A stretch of DNA of 64,000 bases from Bog-473 sp963730785 (GTDB taxonomy: Bacteria > Actinomycetota > Acidimicrobiia > Acidimicrobiales > RAAP-2): NCBI GenBank assembly GCA_963730785.1, contig CAVSTF010000015.1:558001-622000 (forward strand), read 5' to 3'. Made by a program: the position numbers and the translations under genes. Shown here piece after piece: positions 18,534-26,977 of this stretch (position 1 is its first letter; each line of letters starts with the position of its first letter). The notes beneath the pieces are model-generated. The model did not search any database. It was not told the DNA's origin and was given only the letters and a program-made list of their open reading frames with translations.

Positions 18534-19118
18534 TCATCGCACGGATGCAAAGGTTGGAGCACCCGGCTCGTTTGAGAGCCGACCCGCTCGAGCCGTGAAG
18601 CTGATTGCGTGATACCAGCCACACAACATCATGAGATCCAATAGCTGGCAGGGGTCGAAGTACAGCGAAAGCATCGTCCACAATTCGTCGTCAATGTCGC
18701 TCTGATCGTGCAGTGAGTCCACGAACCGGATCAGCAATCGATCGGACTCCAACTCCCAACAGGGGTCGGTCGCGTCACCCCATGTCAGCGAGGTCACGTG
18801 GGCTGGCGTGAACTGCGCCCGATCGGCAAAGAACGCAACGTGCACGCCCCATTCGTATTCGCAGCCACAACGAGCGCACGTCCGATCAATAACGATCTCG
18901 CGCTGTCGCAGCGACACTGAGAGCTCTCGACTGAGCTCACGGTGGCCCCAGGGCTGCATCGCCCTCGTCATGCCTGGATTCTTGGCGAAGGCACGGAACA
19001 GCCCAATTGGGTCGACCCCGGCCGGCATCATCGCCTGGAGCAAGGTCGCAATTTCGGGCTCAAAGGGCTCGGTGAGTGGCTCGATTCGGGTACCAATTGT
19101 TTCGGATTCAGAAATCAT
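18534..19118 (-). CDS. Carboxymuconolactone decarboxylase/AhpD-like protein
   Basis: About 194 aa, all-helical CMD/AhpD fold. The active-site block is REIVIDRTCARCGCEYEW followed by GVHVAFFADRA, giving the C-x-x-C pair and nearby His of AhpD-type peroxidase or disulfide reductase proteins. ATG 19118 (MISESETIG) is chosen over a start at 19181 because the longer version would extend across the HxlR operator and ribosome site. It is divergent from HxlR, which typically governs such redox proteins in response to electrophiles. Confidence 0.82.
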   Translation of the reverse strand: MISESETIGTRIEPLTEPFEPEIATLLQAMMPAGVDPIGLFRAFAKNPGMTRAMQPWGHRELSRELSVSLRQREIVIDRTCARCGCEYEWGVHVAFFADRAQFTPAHVTSLTWGDATDPCWELESDRLLIRFVDSLHDQSDIDDELWTMLSLYFDPCQLLDLMMLCGWYHAISFTARAGRLSNEPGAPTFASVR

Positions 19119-19149
19119 GAAACAGACGATAATGTTTCGGAATCCGAAA
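19100..19149. promoter_or_regulatory. Paired HxlR operator sites
   Basis: Site 1 is TTTCGGA-A-TCCGAAA at 19135-19149, a perfect palindrome. Site 2 is TTTCGGA-T-TCAGAAA at 19100-19114, one arm mismatched. They are 35 bp apart centre to centre. Site 2 lies inside codons 2-6 of the divergent CMD gene. GATAAT at 19128-19133 is a -10 candidate for hxlR lying between them. Confidence 0.7.
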
Positions 19150-19162
19150 TACAAGGGGGATC

Positions 19163-19507
19163 GTGCCGACAACTCCGACACCGGGTCACAAGGTTCGAGG
19201 ATCGACCACCGGGCGGCCGATCATGGCTGCGCTGGACCTGCTCGGGCGTCGATGGTCAATGCGCATCCTCTGGGAGTTACGAGACGGGCCACTCGGAGCA
19301 CGAGCGCTGCGCACGCACACCGGCGACATGTCGTCCAGCGTCCTGTACGAACGACTCGCCGAGCTCGGCGATGCCGGGCTTGTACGTCAATGCGAGAACC
19401 GTGAGTACGAACTCACCCAACTCGGGCTCGAGCTCGGCCAGGCCATCGAACCGCTCGACAGGTGGGCCCAACGTTGGGCCCGGGCGCTGCCGATCAGCCC
19501 AAACTAG
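19163..19507 (+). CDS. HxlR family transcriptional regulator
   Basis: 114-aa winged-helix regulator. The core is IMAALDLLGRRWSMRILWEL with the recognition region SSSVLYERLAELGDAGLV and wing REYELTQLG. It starts with GTG 19163 preceded by AAGGGGGA at 19153-19160, a strong ribosome site that fixes the start. HxlR proteins sense aldehydes, quinones or disulfide stress. Its TAG shares CTAG (19504-19507) with the convergent SDR gene. Confidence 0.88.
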   Translation: MPTTPTPGHKVRGSTTGRPIMAALDLLGRRWSMRILWELRDGPLGARALRTHTGDMSSSVLYERLAELGDAGLVRQCENREYELTQLGLELGQAIEPLDRWAQRWARALPISPN

Positions 19508-20454
19508 GAACTCACGACGGCTTCTGCCGTGCCATCGAAGTAGTGGCCCTCGTCCATGTCGGCGACCAACCCAGGACGGGTGGGCTCCCAGTCGAGCAGC
19601 TTCCGACTGATATCGCTGGAAGCAGGTGAGTCAAAACCGATGAAAACGGAGAGGAATCCGAAGTGTTGGGCTGCATCTTCGGGAGCAATCGGAGCCACCG
19701 GCACGTTGAGGTGCCGACCGATGACCTCAGCCACTTGGCGGATGGGTACGCCCTCTTCGGCGACGGCATGGAGGGCAGAGCCGGCCGGCGCGTGGTCGAG
19801 TGCCAACGCAAAGAAGTGGGCGACATCGAGTCGATGGGTGGCGGGCCAGCGGTTGGATCCATCCCCGATGTAACCAGAGACGCCTTTCTCACGGGCGATG
19901 TTCACCAGAGTGGCCATGAAGCCGTTGTCCCCGTCGCCATGACAAGTCGGCGGAAGTCTCACGGCGGAGGATCGGATGCCTTTCTCCGCCAAGTTGATCG
20001 TGAGTTGGGCGGTGCCCATCCTCGTAAGTGGTCCTCCACCCATGGGCAACACGGAACCATCGGGACTGATGCCATCGTGCTCGGTCGCCACCTGTCCCAA
20101 CGCCAAACCCAGCACCCCCGAGGCGATGAGGAACGGGCGGTCCGATCCGGCTAAGACCCCGCCAAAGGCCTCGACGACCTGCCGATCAGTATCAGCGGCG
20201 CCGGCAAAGTCGCCCGAGAAGGCCGACTCGTGGTTAAAGGCCAAGTGGATCACGCCGTCGGAGTTCTCTGCCCCAGCGCGAAGGCTGGCGACATCATGCA
20301 GCGATCCCCGATGCACTTCAGCTCCGGCCGCGCTGAGGGCGGCAGCAGACGCATCGGAGCGTGCGAGTCCTACGACTTGATGGCCATTGGCAATGAGCTC
20401 GGGCACCACGGCCGAGCCAATCCATCCTGAAGCACCGGTTACGAATACGCGCAT
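19504..20454 (-). CDS. NAD(P)-dependent epimerase/reductase (extended SDR)
   Basis: Rossmann-fold oxidoreductase, about 316 aa. It starts MRVFVTGASGWIGSAVV, the GxxGxxG cofactor site, after a GGAGG ribosome site, which sets the start at 20454. Residues ~35-45 (LARSDASAAALSAAG) favour NADP. The mid-part lacks a clear YxxxK and instead shows the pattern of atypical SDRs in the NAD-binding_10/SDR_a family; function unknown. It is divergent from a TetR across two 20-bp direct repeats. Confidence 0.85.
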   Translation of the reverse strand: MRVFVTGASGWIGSAVVPELIANGHQVVGLARSDASAAALSAAGAEVHRGSLHDVASLRAGAENSDGVIHLAFNHESAFSGDFAGAADTDRQVVEAFGGVLAGSDRPFLIASGVLGLALGQVATEHDGISPDGSVLPMGGGPLTRMGTAQLTINLAEKGIRSSAVRLPPTCHGDGDNGFMATLVNIAREKGVSGYIGDGSNRWPATHRLDVAHFFALALDHAPAGSALHAVAEEGVPIRQVAEVIGRHLNVPVAPIAPEDAAQHFGFLSVFIGFDSPASSDISRKLLDWEPTRPGLVADMDEGHYFDGTAEAVVSS

Positions 20455-20506
20455 GATTGAACCTCCACTTCTTCGACAGTCCACGGCTTGAGTTGCTCCA
20501 GGACTG

Positions 20507-20556
20507 ATGTCAGTAACTGTCATCACTGTACCATCTATGTCAGTGACTGTCATCAC
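20507..20556. promoter_or_regulatory. Tandem 20-bp direct repeats, TetR operator
   Basis: ATGTCAGTAACTGTCATCAC at 20507-20526 and ATGTCAGTGACTGTCATCAC at 20537-20556 differ at one base and are spaced exactly 30 bp (about three helical turns). Each has an inner near-palindrome CAGT-N-ACTG. They lie between the SDR and the TetR gene, so two dimers on one DNA face are likely. TATCAT at 20561-20566 is a -10 candidate for the TetR gene. Confidence 0.75.
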
Positions 20557-20569
20557 CCACTATCATTCG

Positions 20570-21139
20570 ATGATGACCCGTTGGCAGCCCGATAGCCGGG
20601 GCAGGCTCGAACAAGCCGCTCTCGCACTGTTCGGGGAGCGGGGGTACGACAACACGACCGTGGCGGAGATCGCCGAGCGCGCCGGGGTGACGGAGCGCAC
20701 CTTTTTCCGCCACTATGCCGACAAGCGTGAAGTCCTCTTCGCCGGCGCTGTCCTTTTGAAAGAAGCCCTGGTGAACGGGATCACCAACGCACCAGATTCA
20801 GCGTCGCCGATCGAAGTCGTCGTTTTGGCATTCGAAGGAACGGGTGAATTCTTCGATGGCAGGCGAGAGAGTGCTCGACGCCGACAGGCCATCGTTGAAT
20901 CGAGCCTGGAATTGCAAGAACGAGAGCTCATCAAGATGTCCACGCTCGCCTTGGCCATCGCCGACGCGCTGCGCCAACGCGGCGTCACCGATCCAACCGC
21001 CAGCCTGGCCGCCGACACGGGAATCACCATTTTCCGAGCCGCCTTTGCCAGCTGGGTCCGAACATCCGAAGGACCCACATTGGCCGAGGTCATCCGAGTT
21101 TCGCTGGAGGAATTGAGAGCCGTCACGGCCGGTCAGTAA
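20570..21139 (+). CDS. TetR/AcrR family transcriptional regulator
   Basis: About 189 aa, HTH at residues ~12-55 (TTVAEIAERAGVTERTFFRHY). Starting at ATG 20570 or the adjacent 20573 avoids a longer reading that translates the operator repeats themselves. No Shine-Dalgarno is visible; the -10-like TATCAT four to seven bases before suggests a leaderless transcript. It most likely represses itself and the divergent SDR through the 20507-20556 repeats. Confidence 0.88.
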   Translation: MMTRWQPDSRGRLEQAALALFGERGYDNTTVAEIAERAGVTERTFFRHYADKREVLFAGAVLLKEALVNGITNAPDSASPIEVVVLAFEGTGEFFDGRRESARRRQAIVESSLELQERELIKMSTLALAIADALRQRGVTDPTASLAADTGITIFRAAFASWVRTSEGPTLAEVIRVSLEELRAVTAGQ

Positions 21140-21267
21140 CACCACTTCCCATCGACGTCAGGTTCTGGTCGTGGCACTCTTGAGCGAACCGCGATGAATT
21201 TGGAGCCGCTCAGTCGTCTTCATATCTGACTGATTGGCCCTCAGCGGCCGCACAGAGGAGGCACGTC

Positions 21268-21891
21268 ATGGCAAAACCGGAGGTCGTCACAGAAGCCGAG
21301 TGGCAAAAAGCTCGTTCCGAATTTCTGGTCGCCGAAAAAGAAGCCACCAGGGCGCTCGACGGACTGGCGGCGCGGCGTCGACGGCTGCCGATGTTCAAAT
21401 TCGGCAATGACTACATCTTCGATTCCCCGTCCGGTCCGACATCGCTTCTTCAGCTGTTCGAGGGCCGGAGCCAACTTGTGGTCTACCAACACATGGATGT
21501 TGGCCCTGATGCCTTCTGTCCGGGTTGTACGTACTTCACCAACAACGTGACCGACCTGCACGACCTGGCCGATACGGACGTCAGTTGGGCCACCGTGTCC
21601 AACATGCCGCTGCCTCAGATTGAGACCCGCAAGAAAGAGAAAGGTTGGACGATGCCGTTCGTCTCGTCCCACGGCACGTCATTTTCACAGGACTGCGGTG
21701 CTACCGATGGATTTCAGCTCTCCGTCTTCCTGCGTGATGGGGACGACATCTACCTCACGTACAGCACCAATGGACGTGGGGTCGATCGGATCTTGTTCGT
21801 GAACAACATCCTTGATCTGTGCCCGTACGGTCGCCAGGAAGACTGGGAAGATTCACCGGAAGGTTGGCCGCAGCACCCCACCTACGGATGA
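21268..21891 (+). CDS. DUF899 (thioredoxin-like) family protein
   Basis: 207-aa protein of the DUF899 family, a peroxiredoxin/thioredoxin-like fold without established function. The family blocks are visible: WQKARSEFLVAEKEATRA at the start, RRLPMFK, QLVVYQHM and the cysteine motif FCPGCTYFTNN (C-x-x-C), plus a second cysteine in QDCGATDG. A GGAGG ribosome site precedes ATG. It stands alone between TetR and the aldo/keto reductase, with no visible partner. Confidence 0.85.
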   Translation: MAKPEVVTEAEWQKARSEFLVAEKEATRALDGLAARRRRLPMFKFGNDYIFDSPSGPTSLLQLFEGRSQLVVYQHMDVGPDAFCPGCTYFTNNVTDLHDLADTDVSWATVSNMPLPQIETRKKEKGWTMPFVSSHGTSFSQDCGATDGFQLSVFLRDGDDIYLTYSTNGRGVDRILFVNNILDLCPYGRQEDWEDSPEGWPQHPTYG

Positions 21892-21893
21892 GT

Positions 21894-22872
21894 TCAGCGC
21901 TCGATGGTTCGCATCTGATCTTCGTTGTGATGCTCTCCTACGGCAGGCGTGAGCGCGTCGAGGCGGTTGACTTGGTCCTGACTGAGTTCAATTGAGGCCG
22001 AAGCGACATTCTCCTCTAGTCGGGACACTCGTTTCGTCCCTGGAATCGGAGCGATGTCGTCACCTTTCGACAGGAGCCACGCCAGGGACACCTGCGCCGG
22101 CGTACATCCCACTTCCTTGGCGATGGACTCCACTTCTTCGGCACTCTTGAGGTTCTGCTCGAAGTTTTCGCGAGTGAACCGTGGGTTTCCCTTTCGAAAA
22201 TCGGTGTCGTCCAACTCATCGAGTGAGCGGACGGTTCCCGTCAACAACCCTCGGCCGAGCGGGGAATAGGCCACGAAGCCGATGCCAAGTTCCCGCAATA
22301 CAGGCAACGTCCAGCCTTCCGAATCCCGCGTCCAGAGCGAGTACTCGGACTGCAGGGCGGTGATCGGATGGACAGCGTGAGCCCGACGGATGGTTTCGGG
22401 GCCGGCCTCGGAGAGTCCAATATGACGAATCTTTCCCTCGGTCACCAATTCGGCCAGAGTCCCGACCGTCTCTTCAATCGGCGTGGCCGGATCGACCCGG
22501 TGTTGGTAGTACAGATCGATGTAGTCGGTACCAAGGCGCTCCAGCGAACCTTCAACCGCCGTTCTGATGCTCGCCGGTGAACTGTCCGGGGTTCCGGGCT
22601 TTCTGCCCGTATGCGAAATCAGGCCGAATTTCGGTGGCCAGTACCACCTCATCGCGTCGGTCATGAATGGCCTGGCCAACCAACTTCTCGTTGGTGAACG
22701 GGCCATACACCTCGGCAGTGTCGATCAGCGTCACCCCGAGCTCAATGGCCCGATGGATAGTCCGAATTGATTCGGCATCATCCGAGCCAGCCCCGGTGTA
22801 GGCGGTTGACATGCCCATGGTGCCCAAGCCGATTCGGGAGACTTTCAAACTGCCCAGGGTGGTCTGCTTCAT
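21894..22872 (-). pseudogene. Aldo/keto reductase, frameshifted
   Basis: NADPH-dependent carbonyl reductase with a TIM barrel (AKR13/YajO-like). Two frames make one ~325-aa protein: 22872-22635 gives TTLGSLKVSRIGLGTMGMS, the catalytic Asp/Tyr in LIDTAEVYGP and DEVVLAT; the +1 frame then gives KFGLISHTG, SLERLGTDYIDLYYQHRVDP, LSEAGPETIRRAH and IPGTKRVSRLEENV to 21894. Deleting one base near 22631 joins VVLAT to KFG, the usual family wording. All catalytic residues are present, so a consensus error is likely. Confidence 0.88.
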
Positions 22873-23029
22873 GATGCCTGCTTTCTTCTTCGAACAATGG
22901 CAAGGGGTGAGTCATGGCTAGTGCGAACGAGCACCTGTTGCAATACATGGGCGCAGTCGGGGACTCCCGAATTGATGGGCGCCTGAGCAGCGGCGCTCGT
23001 AGGTCGAGTTTCTGACACTCGGCCTAGTG

Positions 23030-23069
23030 AATCACTGAGATAACACATATTTGTGTTATCTCAGTGATT
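23030..23069. promoter_or_regulatory. 40-bp palindrome, operator of the GbsR-like regulator
   Basis: Perfect 18-bp arms: AATCACTGAGATAACACA at 23030-23047 and its complement at 23052-23069, separated by TATT. It overlaps the -35 and spacer of the promoter at 23051-23079. At 36 paired bases it is the largest inverted repeat noted in the window and could bind a dimer of dimers or fold as a hairpin in DNA. Confidence 0.8.
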
Positions 23070-23079
23070 TCAGTATTAT
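23051..23079 (+). promoter_or_regulatory. Promoter of the GbsR-ABC operon
   Basis: TTGTGT (23051-23056), 17-bp spacer, TATTAT (23074-23079). Initiation would fall at about 23086, the A of the ATG, so the mRNA is predicted to be leaderless. The -35 lies inside the 40-bp palindrome. Confidence 0.6.
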
Positions 23080-23085
23080 GGATAC

Positions 23086-23598
23086 ATGCCATCCGATGCC
23101 GAGATCACTTTCGCCGATCACATGGGTCGCTTTTACGCCAAGAGATACGCCTTTCCGCCCATGGTGGGGCGGCTGCTCGGCTATCTCGCCGTAAGCGATC
23201 CACCCGAACAGAGCATCGGCGAACTCGCGGAGGCTCTACTGGCCAGTCGCAGCGCCATTACTGGAGCGGTGAACTATCTCGAGACCCTCCGCCTGATCAG
23301 ACGATCGCGTTCTGCCGGGGAACGGATGGATCGCATCTGCATTGACCTGACGTCTCCGAACGCCATGGGTATGGACATTTCCGAATATGTCGAGCAGGGA
23401 GAACTCTCTCGGGAGGGCTTGCGGGTGCTGGGAGACGCCCCGCCCGAACGCAAAGCTGTCCTACTTGAGTGGGCCGCCTTCGCCGACTTCCTGGTCGAAC
23501 ACATTGCGAGGCTTGAACAGGACTGGAAAGCCCATCGCGCTTCGTTGGTCGAATCTGGACAACTCCCCGCGGAACTGCCGCATGGAAGTTCCGAATGA
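23086..23598 (+). CDS. GbsR/MarR-type transcriptional regulator
   Basis: 170-aa winged-helix protein of the GbsR/MarR type: an N-terminal helical segment (FADHMGRFYAKRYAFPPMVGRLLGYL), HTH SIGELAEALLASRSAITGAVNYLETLRLI and a C-terminal helix pair for dimerisation. It is first in an operon with a DrrAB-like exporter (ATGA overlap at 23595-23598) and is preceded by the 40-bp palindrome, so it is probably an autorepressor controlling efflux. No ribosome site precedes ATG. Confidence 0.87.
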   Translation: MPSDAEITFADHMGRFYAKRYAFPPMVGRLLGYLAVSDPPEQSIGELAEALLASRSAITGAVNYLETLRLIRRSRSAGERMDRICIDLTSPNAMGMDISEYVEQGELSREGLRVLGDAPPERKAVLLEWAAFADFLVEHIARLEQDWKAHRASLVESGQLPAELPHGSSE

Positions 23599-24548
23599 AC
23601 GGCAACCAGACATCGGTGATCACCGCATCGGGAGTGCACAAGTCCTTCGGCGATGTGATGGTGCTCGACGGCATCGACCTGGCTGTCGGGGAGGGAACCG
23701 TCTTCGCTCTCCTCGGCCCGAATGGTGCCGGCAAAACGACCTTCATTCGGATCCTGTCCACCCTGCTCCGTCCCGATGCCGGTCGAGTGCACGTGGCCGG
23801 ACACGACGTGGTCGAAGATCCGGTGGCGGTGCGGTCAGCGATCGGGATGACGGGACAGTTCTCGGCGCTCGACGACCTGTCCACCGGCGCTGAGAACATG
23901 CAGCTCATGGCCGATCTGAATCACTTGGGTCGCAAAGGATCGGACCGGGTACAGGAGCTGCTCGATCGATTCGGACTGGCCGATGCCGCACACAAACCCG
24001 CATCGACGTATTCGGGGGGCATGCGTCGGCGTCTCGACCTGGCCATGACATTGGTCGGCTCACCGAAGGTCATCTTCCTCGATGAGCCAACAACCGGTCT
24101 CGATCCCGGGGGTCGTCGTGGCATGTGGGATTCCATCCGACAACTGGTGGCCGACGGCGTCACCATCTTCCTGACCACCCAGTACCTCGAGGAGGCCGAC
24201 GAACTCGCCGACCAGATCGCAGTGCTCGACCGGGGCCGCATTGTCGCTCAAGGTGCTCCGAACGAATTGAAAAAACGCATACCTGGTGGGCATGTTCGAC
24301 TGCAGCTCACCAGCAAGGAAGCGCTACAGACGGCAGTTGCCCTCCTCGACAACGCGTCGTGTGATGAGGATCAACTTCACATCAACGTGCCAACCGACGG
24401 TACGGTCGCATCGCTACGCCATCTGCTCGGTCTTCTCGACGGAGCAAGTCTCGAAGTCAACGACCTTTCGATCCACAACCCCAATCTCGACGACGTGTAC
24501 TTCGCCGTCACGGGTCATTCAGCCGAGGAGGCTCTGGTAGCACCATGA
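23595..24548 (+). CDS. Daunorubicin-resistance-type ABC ATPase (DrrA-like)
   Basis: 317-aa ABC ATPase. Walker A is GPNGAGKTTFIRI, signature YSGGMRRRLDLAMTLV, Walker B VIFLDEPTTGLDPGGR, and the H-loop residue is Gln (LTTQYLEEADELAD), which is typical of DrrA relatives. The C-terminal ~90 residues (LEVNDLSIHNPNLDDVYFAVTG) match the DrrA C-terminal regulatory segment. It overlaps the regulator before and the permease after by 4 bp each. Confidence 0.93.
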   Translation: MNGNQTSVITASGVHKSFGDVMVLDGIDLAVGEGTVFALLGPNGAGKTTFIRILSTLLRPDAGRVHVAGHDVVEDPVAVRSAIGMTGQFSALDDLSTGAENMQLMADLNHLGRKGSDRVQELLDRFGLADAAHKPASTYSGGMRRRLDLAMTLVGSPKVIFLDEPTTGLDPGGRRGMWDSIRQLVADGVTIFLTTQYLEEADELADQIAVLDRGRIVAQGAPNELKKRIPGGHVRLQLTSKEALQTAVALLDNASCDEDQLHINVPTDGTVASLRHLLGLLDGASLEVNDLSIHNPNLDDVYFAVTGHSAEEALVAP

Positions 24549-25348
24549 CCACCATCGCCTACACGCTCACCGACTCGGCCACCATGACACGGCGCAATTT
24601 GCGACGACTCATCCGGTATCCCTCGCTGAGCGTGCTGCTCATTGGAATGCCAATCGTATTCCTCGTCCTGTTTGTCTACGTATTCGGTGGACAGCTCAGC
24701 CACGGCCTCAACCACGCGCTCGACGCGGGACACTTTGGTCGAGCCGGTTATCTCAACTACGTGACCCCCGGGATAGCGCTCATGACCGTGGCAACCGCAG
24801 TCCAAGGCACGGCGATCGTCGTGGCGATGGATATGACGGGCGGCATCATCGATCGATTTCGAACCATGGCTATTGCCCGATCTGCTGTGTTAACGGGCCA
24901 CGTACTGGCCAGCCTGATCCAGACATTGGCCAGTCTCGTTGTCGTCTTCGGAGTCGCGATCGCGCTTGGCTTCCGCCCCGACGCAAGCCCCACCGAATGG
25001 CTCGCCGCCATTGGGCTACTTGCAATGTTCTCCTTCGCCCTGATTTGGCTCGCCACTGCGCTCGGGCTCGCCGCCAAGAGTGTCGAGACCGCAAGCAATA
25101 CTCCAATGTTCCTTACGCTGCTCGTGTTCCTCGGTAGTGGATTTGTGCCCGTGTCCACTTTGCCGGTTGTGCTTCGTGAGTTCGCTCGGTACCAGCCGTA
25201 TACGCCGGTCACCGAAACGCTGCGCGGACTACTGACTGGCACCCCGATCGGCACCAATGGGCTGGTAGCCATTGCGTGGAGCATCGGCATTGCAGTGGCT
25301 ACCAATGTGTGGGCGATCCATCTGTATCGTCATCGAAAGCACGCCTGA
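24545..25348 (+). CDS. ABC-2 permease (DrrB-like)
   Basis: 267-aa six-helix permease with the DrrB hallmarks: RRNLRRLIRYPSLSVLLIGMP before TM1, FRTMAIARSAVLTGHV between TM2 and TM3, and FVPVSTLPVVLREFARYQPYTPVTE near the end. With the preceding ATPase it forms a complete exporter for a hydrophobic drug-like compound. The ATGA overlap indicates coupled translation. Confidence 0.92.
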   Translation: MTTIAYTLTDSATMTRRNLRRLIRYPSLSVLLIGMPIVFLVLFVYVFGGQLSHGLNHALDAGHFGRAGYLNYVTPGIALMTVATAVQGTAIVVAMDMTGGIIDRFRTMAIARSAVLTGHVLASLIQTLASLVVVFGVAIALGFRPDASPTEWLAAIGLLAMFSFALIWLATALGLAAKSVETASNTPMFLTLLVFLGSGFVPVSTLPVVLREFARYQPYTPVTETLRGLLTGTPIGTNGLVAIAWSIGIAVATNVWAIHLYRHRKHA

Positions 25349-25392
25349 CACGGGTCCAGTGGCTTAGGAATACTTTGACGTGAGTGCCGCTG

Positions 25393-25698
25393 CTACGCCG
25401 GACGGAGCGAGAGCGCCAGCCGTGGCACGACAAACGAGGCCAGAAAGATCGGCAAGAACCTCTTCCCGGTGGATTTAAAGGGGACGGTCACGCCCTCGGC
25501 CGCCTCGAAATCCAGGATGCGGCTCAGGTTTCGGCCATTGCGGACTTGCAAGGTGTGATGACCAGCTTCGATTGCGATGTCGGTCGTCTCGTTCATTTCG
25601 ACCGACCCGACACGCGCGCCATCGACCAAGGCTTCGTACGTCCCCCGACGGACCTCCACCCCGATGGCTTTGTGAGTCAGTTTGAGAGTTGCCGACAT
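25393..25698 (-). CDS. Small hypothetical protein with C-terminal hydrophobic segment
   Basis: 101 aa, not recognised. The first ~75 residues look like beta-strands of a PEGA-like sandwich (YEALVDGARVGSVEMNETTDIAIEAGHHTLQV); a hydrophobic stretch (FLPIFLASFVVPRLALSL) ends the protein and could be a membrane anchor. AGGTGG a few bases before ATG supports the start. It is convergent with the DrrB-like permease gene and shares no operon. Confidence 0.6.
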   Translation of the reverse strand: MSATLKLTHKAIGVEVRRGTYEALVDGARVGSVEMNETTDIAIEAGHHTLQVRNGRNLSRILDFEAAEGVTVPFKSTGKRFLPIFLASFVVPRLALSLRPA

Positions 25699-25805
25699 AC
25701 CGGACCACCTTTTTTAGGCACTGAATCCTCACGAGAAGGTGTGCGCGCTCTCAGGCTAATCCTCATGGACCCTTGGTGGCCCTCGGTCTGGCCGTACCAT
25801 GGCGC

Positions 25806-26288
25806 ATGGCCGGCGAGCGAGCCCACCGGATAGCAGTTCCGGCATCTATCCTGGCGGACGGGAGGCTGGGTGCCCCCAGTTTCACCTGCGCCTTCGAAAT
25901 AAGTGCGCCACCCGATGATGCACGTACAGCGGAACAATGGCTCCGAGGCATGTTTGAGGGGGCACCGAGGGCTCTGCGAGCCTTCATCCTGTCCGGGTGG
26001 ATCGGTGCCTTACGCCTGCGGCTTGGACCAAGGCCATCGCCTGATCACGTCATCGGGTGGCGGATACTGTCCAACGAGCCAAACTCGATTGTGATCGCCG
26101 TCGAAGGGCCGATGCTTTCAGCGCATCAGGTGGTGCAGATCAAGAATGCCAAGGTCATCCATGTGACCATCGTCCACTTCCACCGACCGGCGGCCAGACC
26201 GATCTGGGCCGTGGCCGCTCCCATCCATGTTCGTACCATCCCTCGCCTGATGCATCAGGCTCGCGCCGAGACTTCGACCAGTGGTTAA
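25806..26288 (+). CDS. DUF2867-like hypothetical protein
   Basis: About 160 aa. The C-terminal part (GWRILSNEPNSIVIAVEGP, then VVQIKNAKVIHVTIVHF, ending PIHVRTIPRLMHQA) resembles the order of motifs in DUF2867/SRPBCC-like proteins, where the final PFH..I helix is conserved. ATG 25806 is chosen; another in-frame start lies 33 bases upstream. No function can be given. It converges on the response-regulator gene and the stop codons share TTAA (26285-26288). Confidence 0.5.
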   Translation: MAGERAHRIAVPASILADGRLGAPSFTCAFEISAPPDDARTAEQWLRGMFEGAPRALRAFILSGWIGALRLRLGPRPSPDHVIGWRILSNEPNSIVIAVEGPMLSAHQVVQIKNAKVIHVTIVHFHRPAARPIWAVAAPIHVRTIPRLMHQARAETSTSG

Positions 26289-26977
26289 GCCCTACGACGG
26301 CGGTGAAACGAGCCCGTGGTCGTAGGCGTATCGCACGGCCTCAGCACGACTCCGGGCATGAATTTTGCGAAGAGGTGATTGATATGGCTCTTGACCGTCA
26401 CTTCCGAAATGAAGAGCTTTCCGCCAATCTCGGCATTGCTATGCCCAGCAGCGATCTCACGCAGTACGTCTGCCTCTCGCGGGGTGAGGTCATCGGGCAG
26501 CGACGTGGAATCGGATGAAGCTACCGTGGCGGCTCCCCCCGAAGGCATGGCGGCACGAAGCAGACTGGCCTGGGCGATCGGATCCAATACTGACTGCCCG
26601 GCAGCGGCCGAACGAACCGCTAGAGCTATCTGCTCTCGTCCGGCGTCCTTGGTGAGAAACCCCAGTGCTCCGGCCTCGAGTGCCGCCAGGATGCTGGCGT
26701 CATCAGCGAAGGTGGTGAGGACCACGACTTTCACCGCAGGGCATTCGGCCGCCAATCGCCTGGTGGCCTCCACGCCATCGACGTTGGGCATGCGCAGGTC
26801 CATCAGTACGACGTCGGGTGAAAATCGATGGGTTAGTTCGATCGCTTCTTCACCATCTGCTGCCAGTCCGAGGACCTTGAGGCCGGGCTCAGCATCGAGC
26901 ACCGTCGCTAATGCCTCGCGCACCGCTCGTTGATCGTCAGCCACCACTACCCCAAGAGGTAGCGCTTGATCGCTCAC
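26285..26977 (-). CDS. NarL/FixJ (LuxR-type) response regulator
   Basis: 230 aa. Receiver domain with GVVVADDQRAVREAL, phospho-Asp in PDVVLMDLRMPNVDG, VVLTTF and FLTKDAGREQ; an Ala/Ser-rich linker (~145-165) and a GerE HTH (LTPREADVLREIAAGHSNAEIG through SHINHLFAKF). The ATG overlaps the kinase stop (ATGA at 26974-26977). The last ~20 residues past the HTH are unusual (PCDTPTTTGSFHRRRRA) and might be extra read-through of a frameshifted end, though the family domain is complete. Confidence 0.9.
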   Translation of the reverse strand: MSDQALPLGVVVADDQRAVREALATVLDAEPGLKVLGLAADGEEAIELTHRFSPDVVLMDLRMPNVDGVEATRRLAAECPAVKVVVLTTFADDASILAALEAGALGFLTKDAGREQIALAVRSAAAGQSVLDPIAQASLLRAAMPSGGAATVASSDSTSLPDDLTPREADVLREIAAGHSNAEIGGKLFISEVTVKSHINHLFAKFMPGVVLRPCDTPTTTGSFHRRRRA

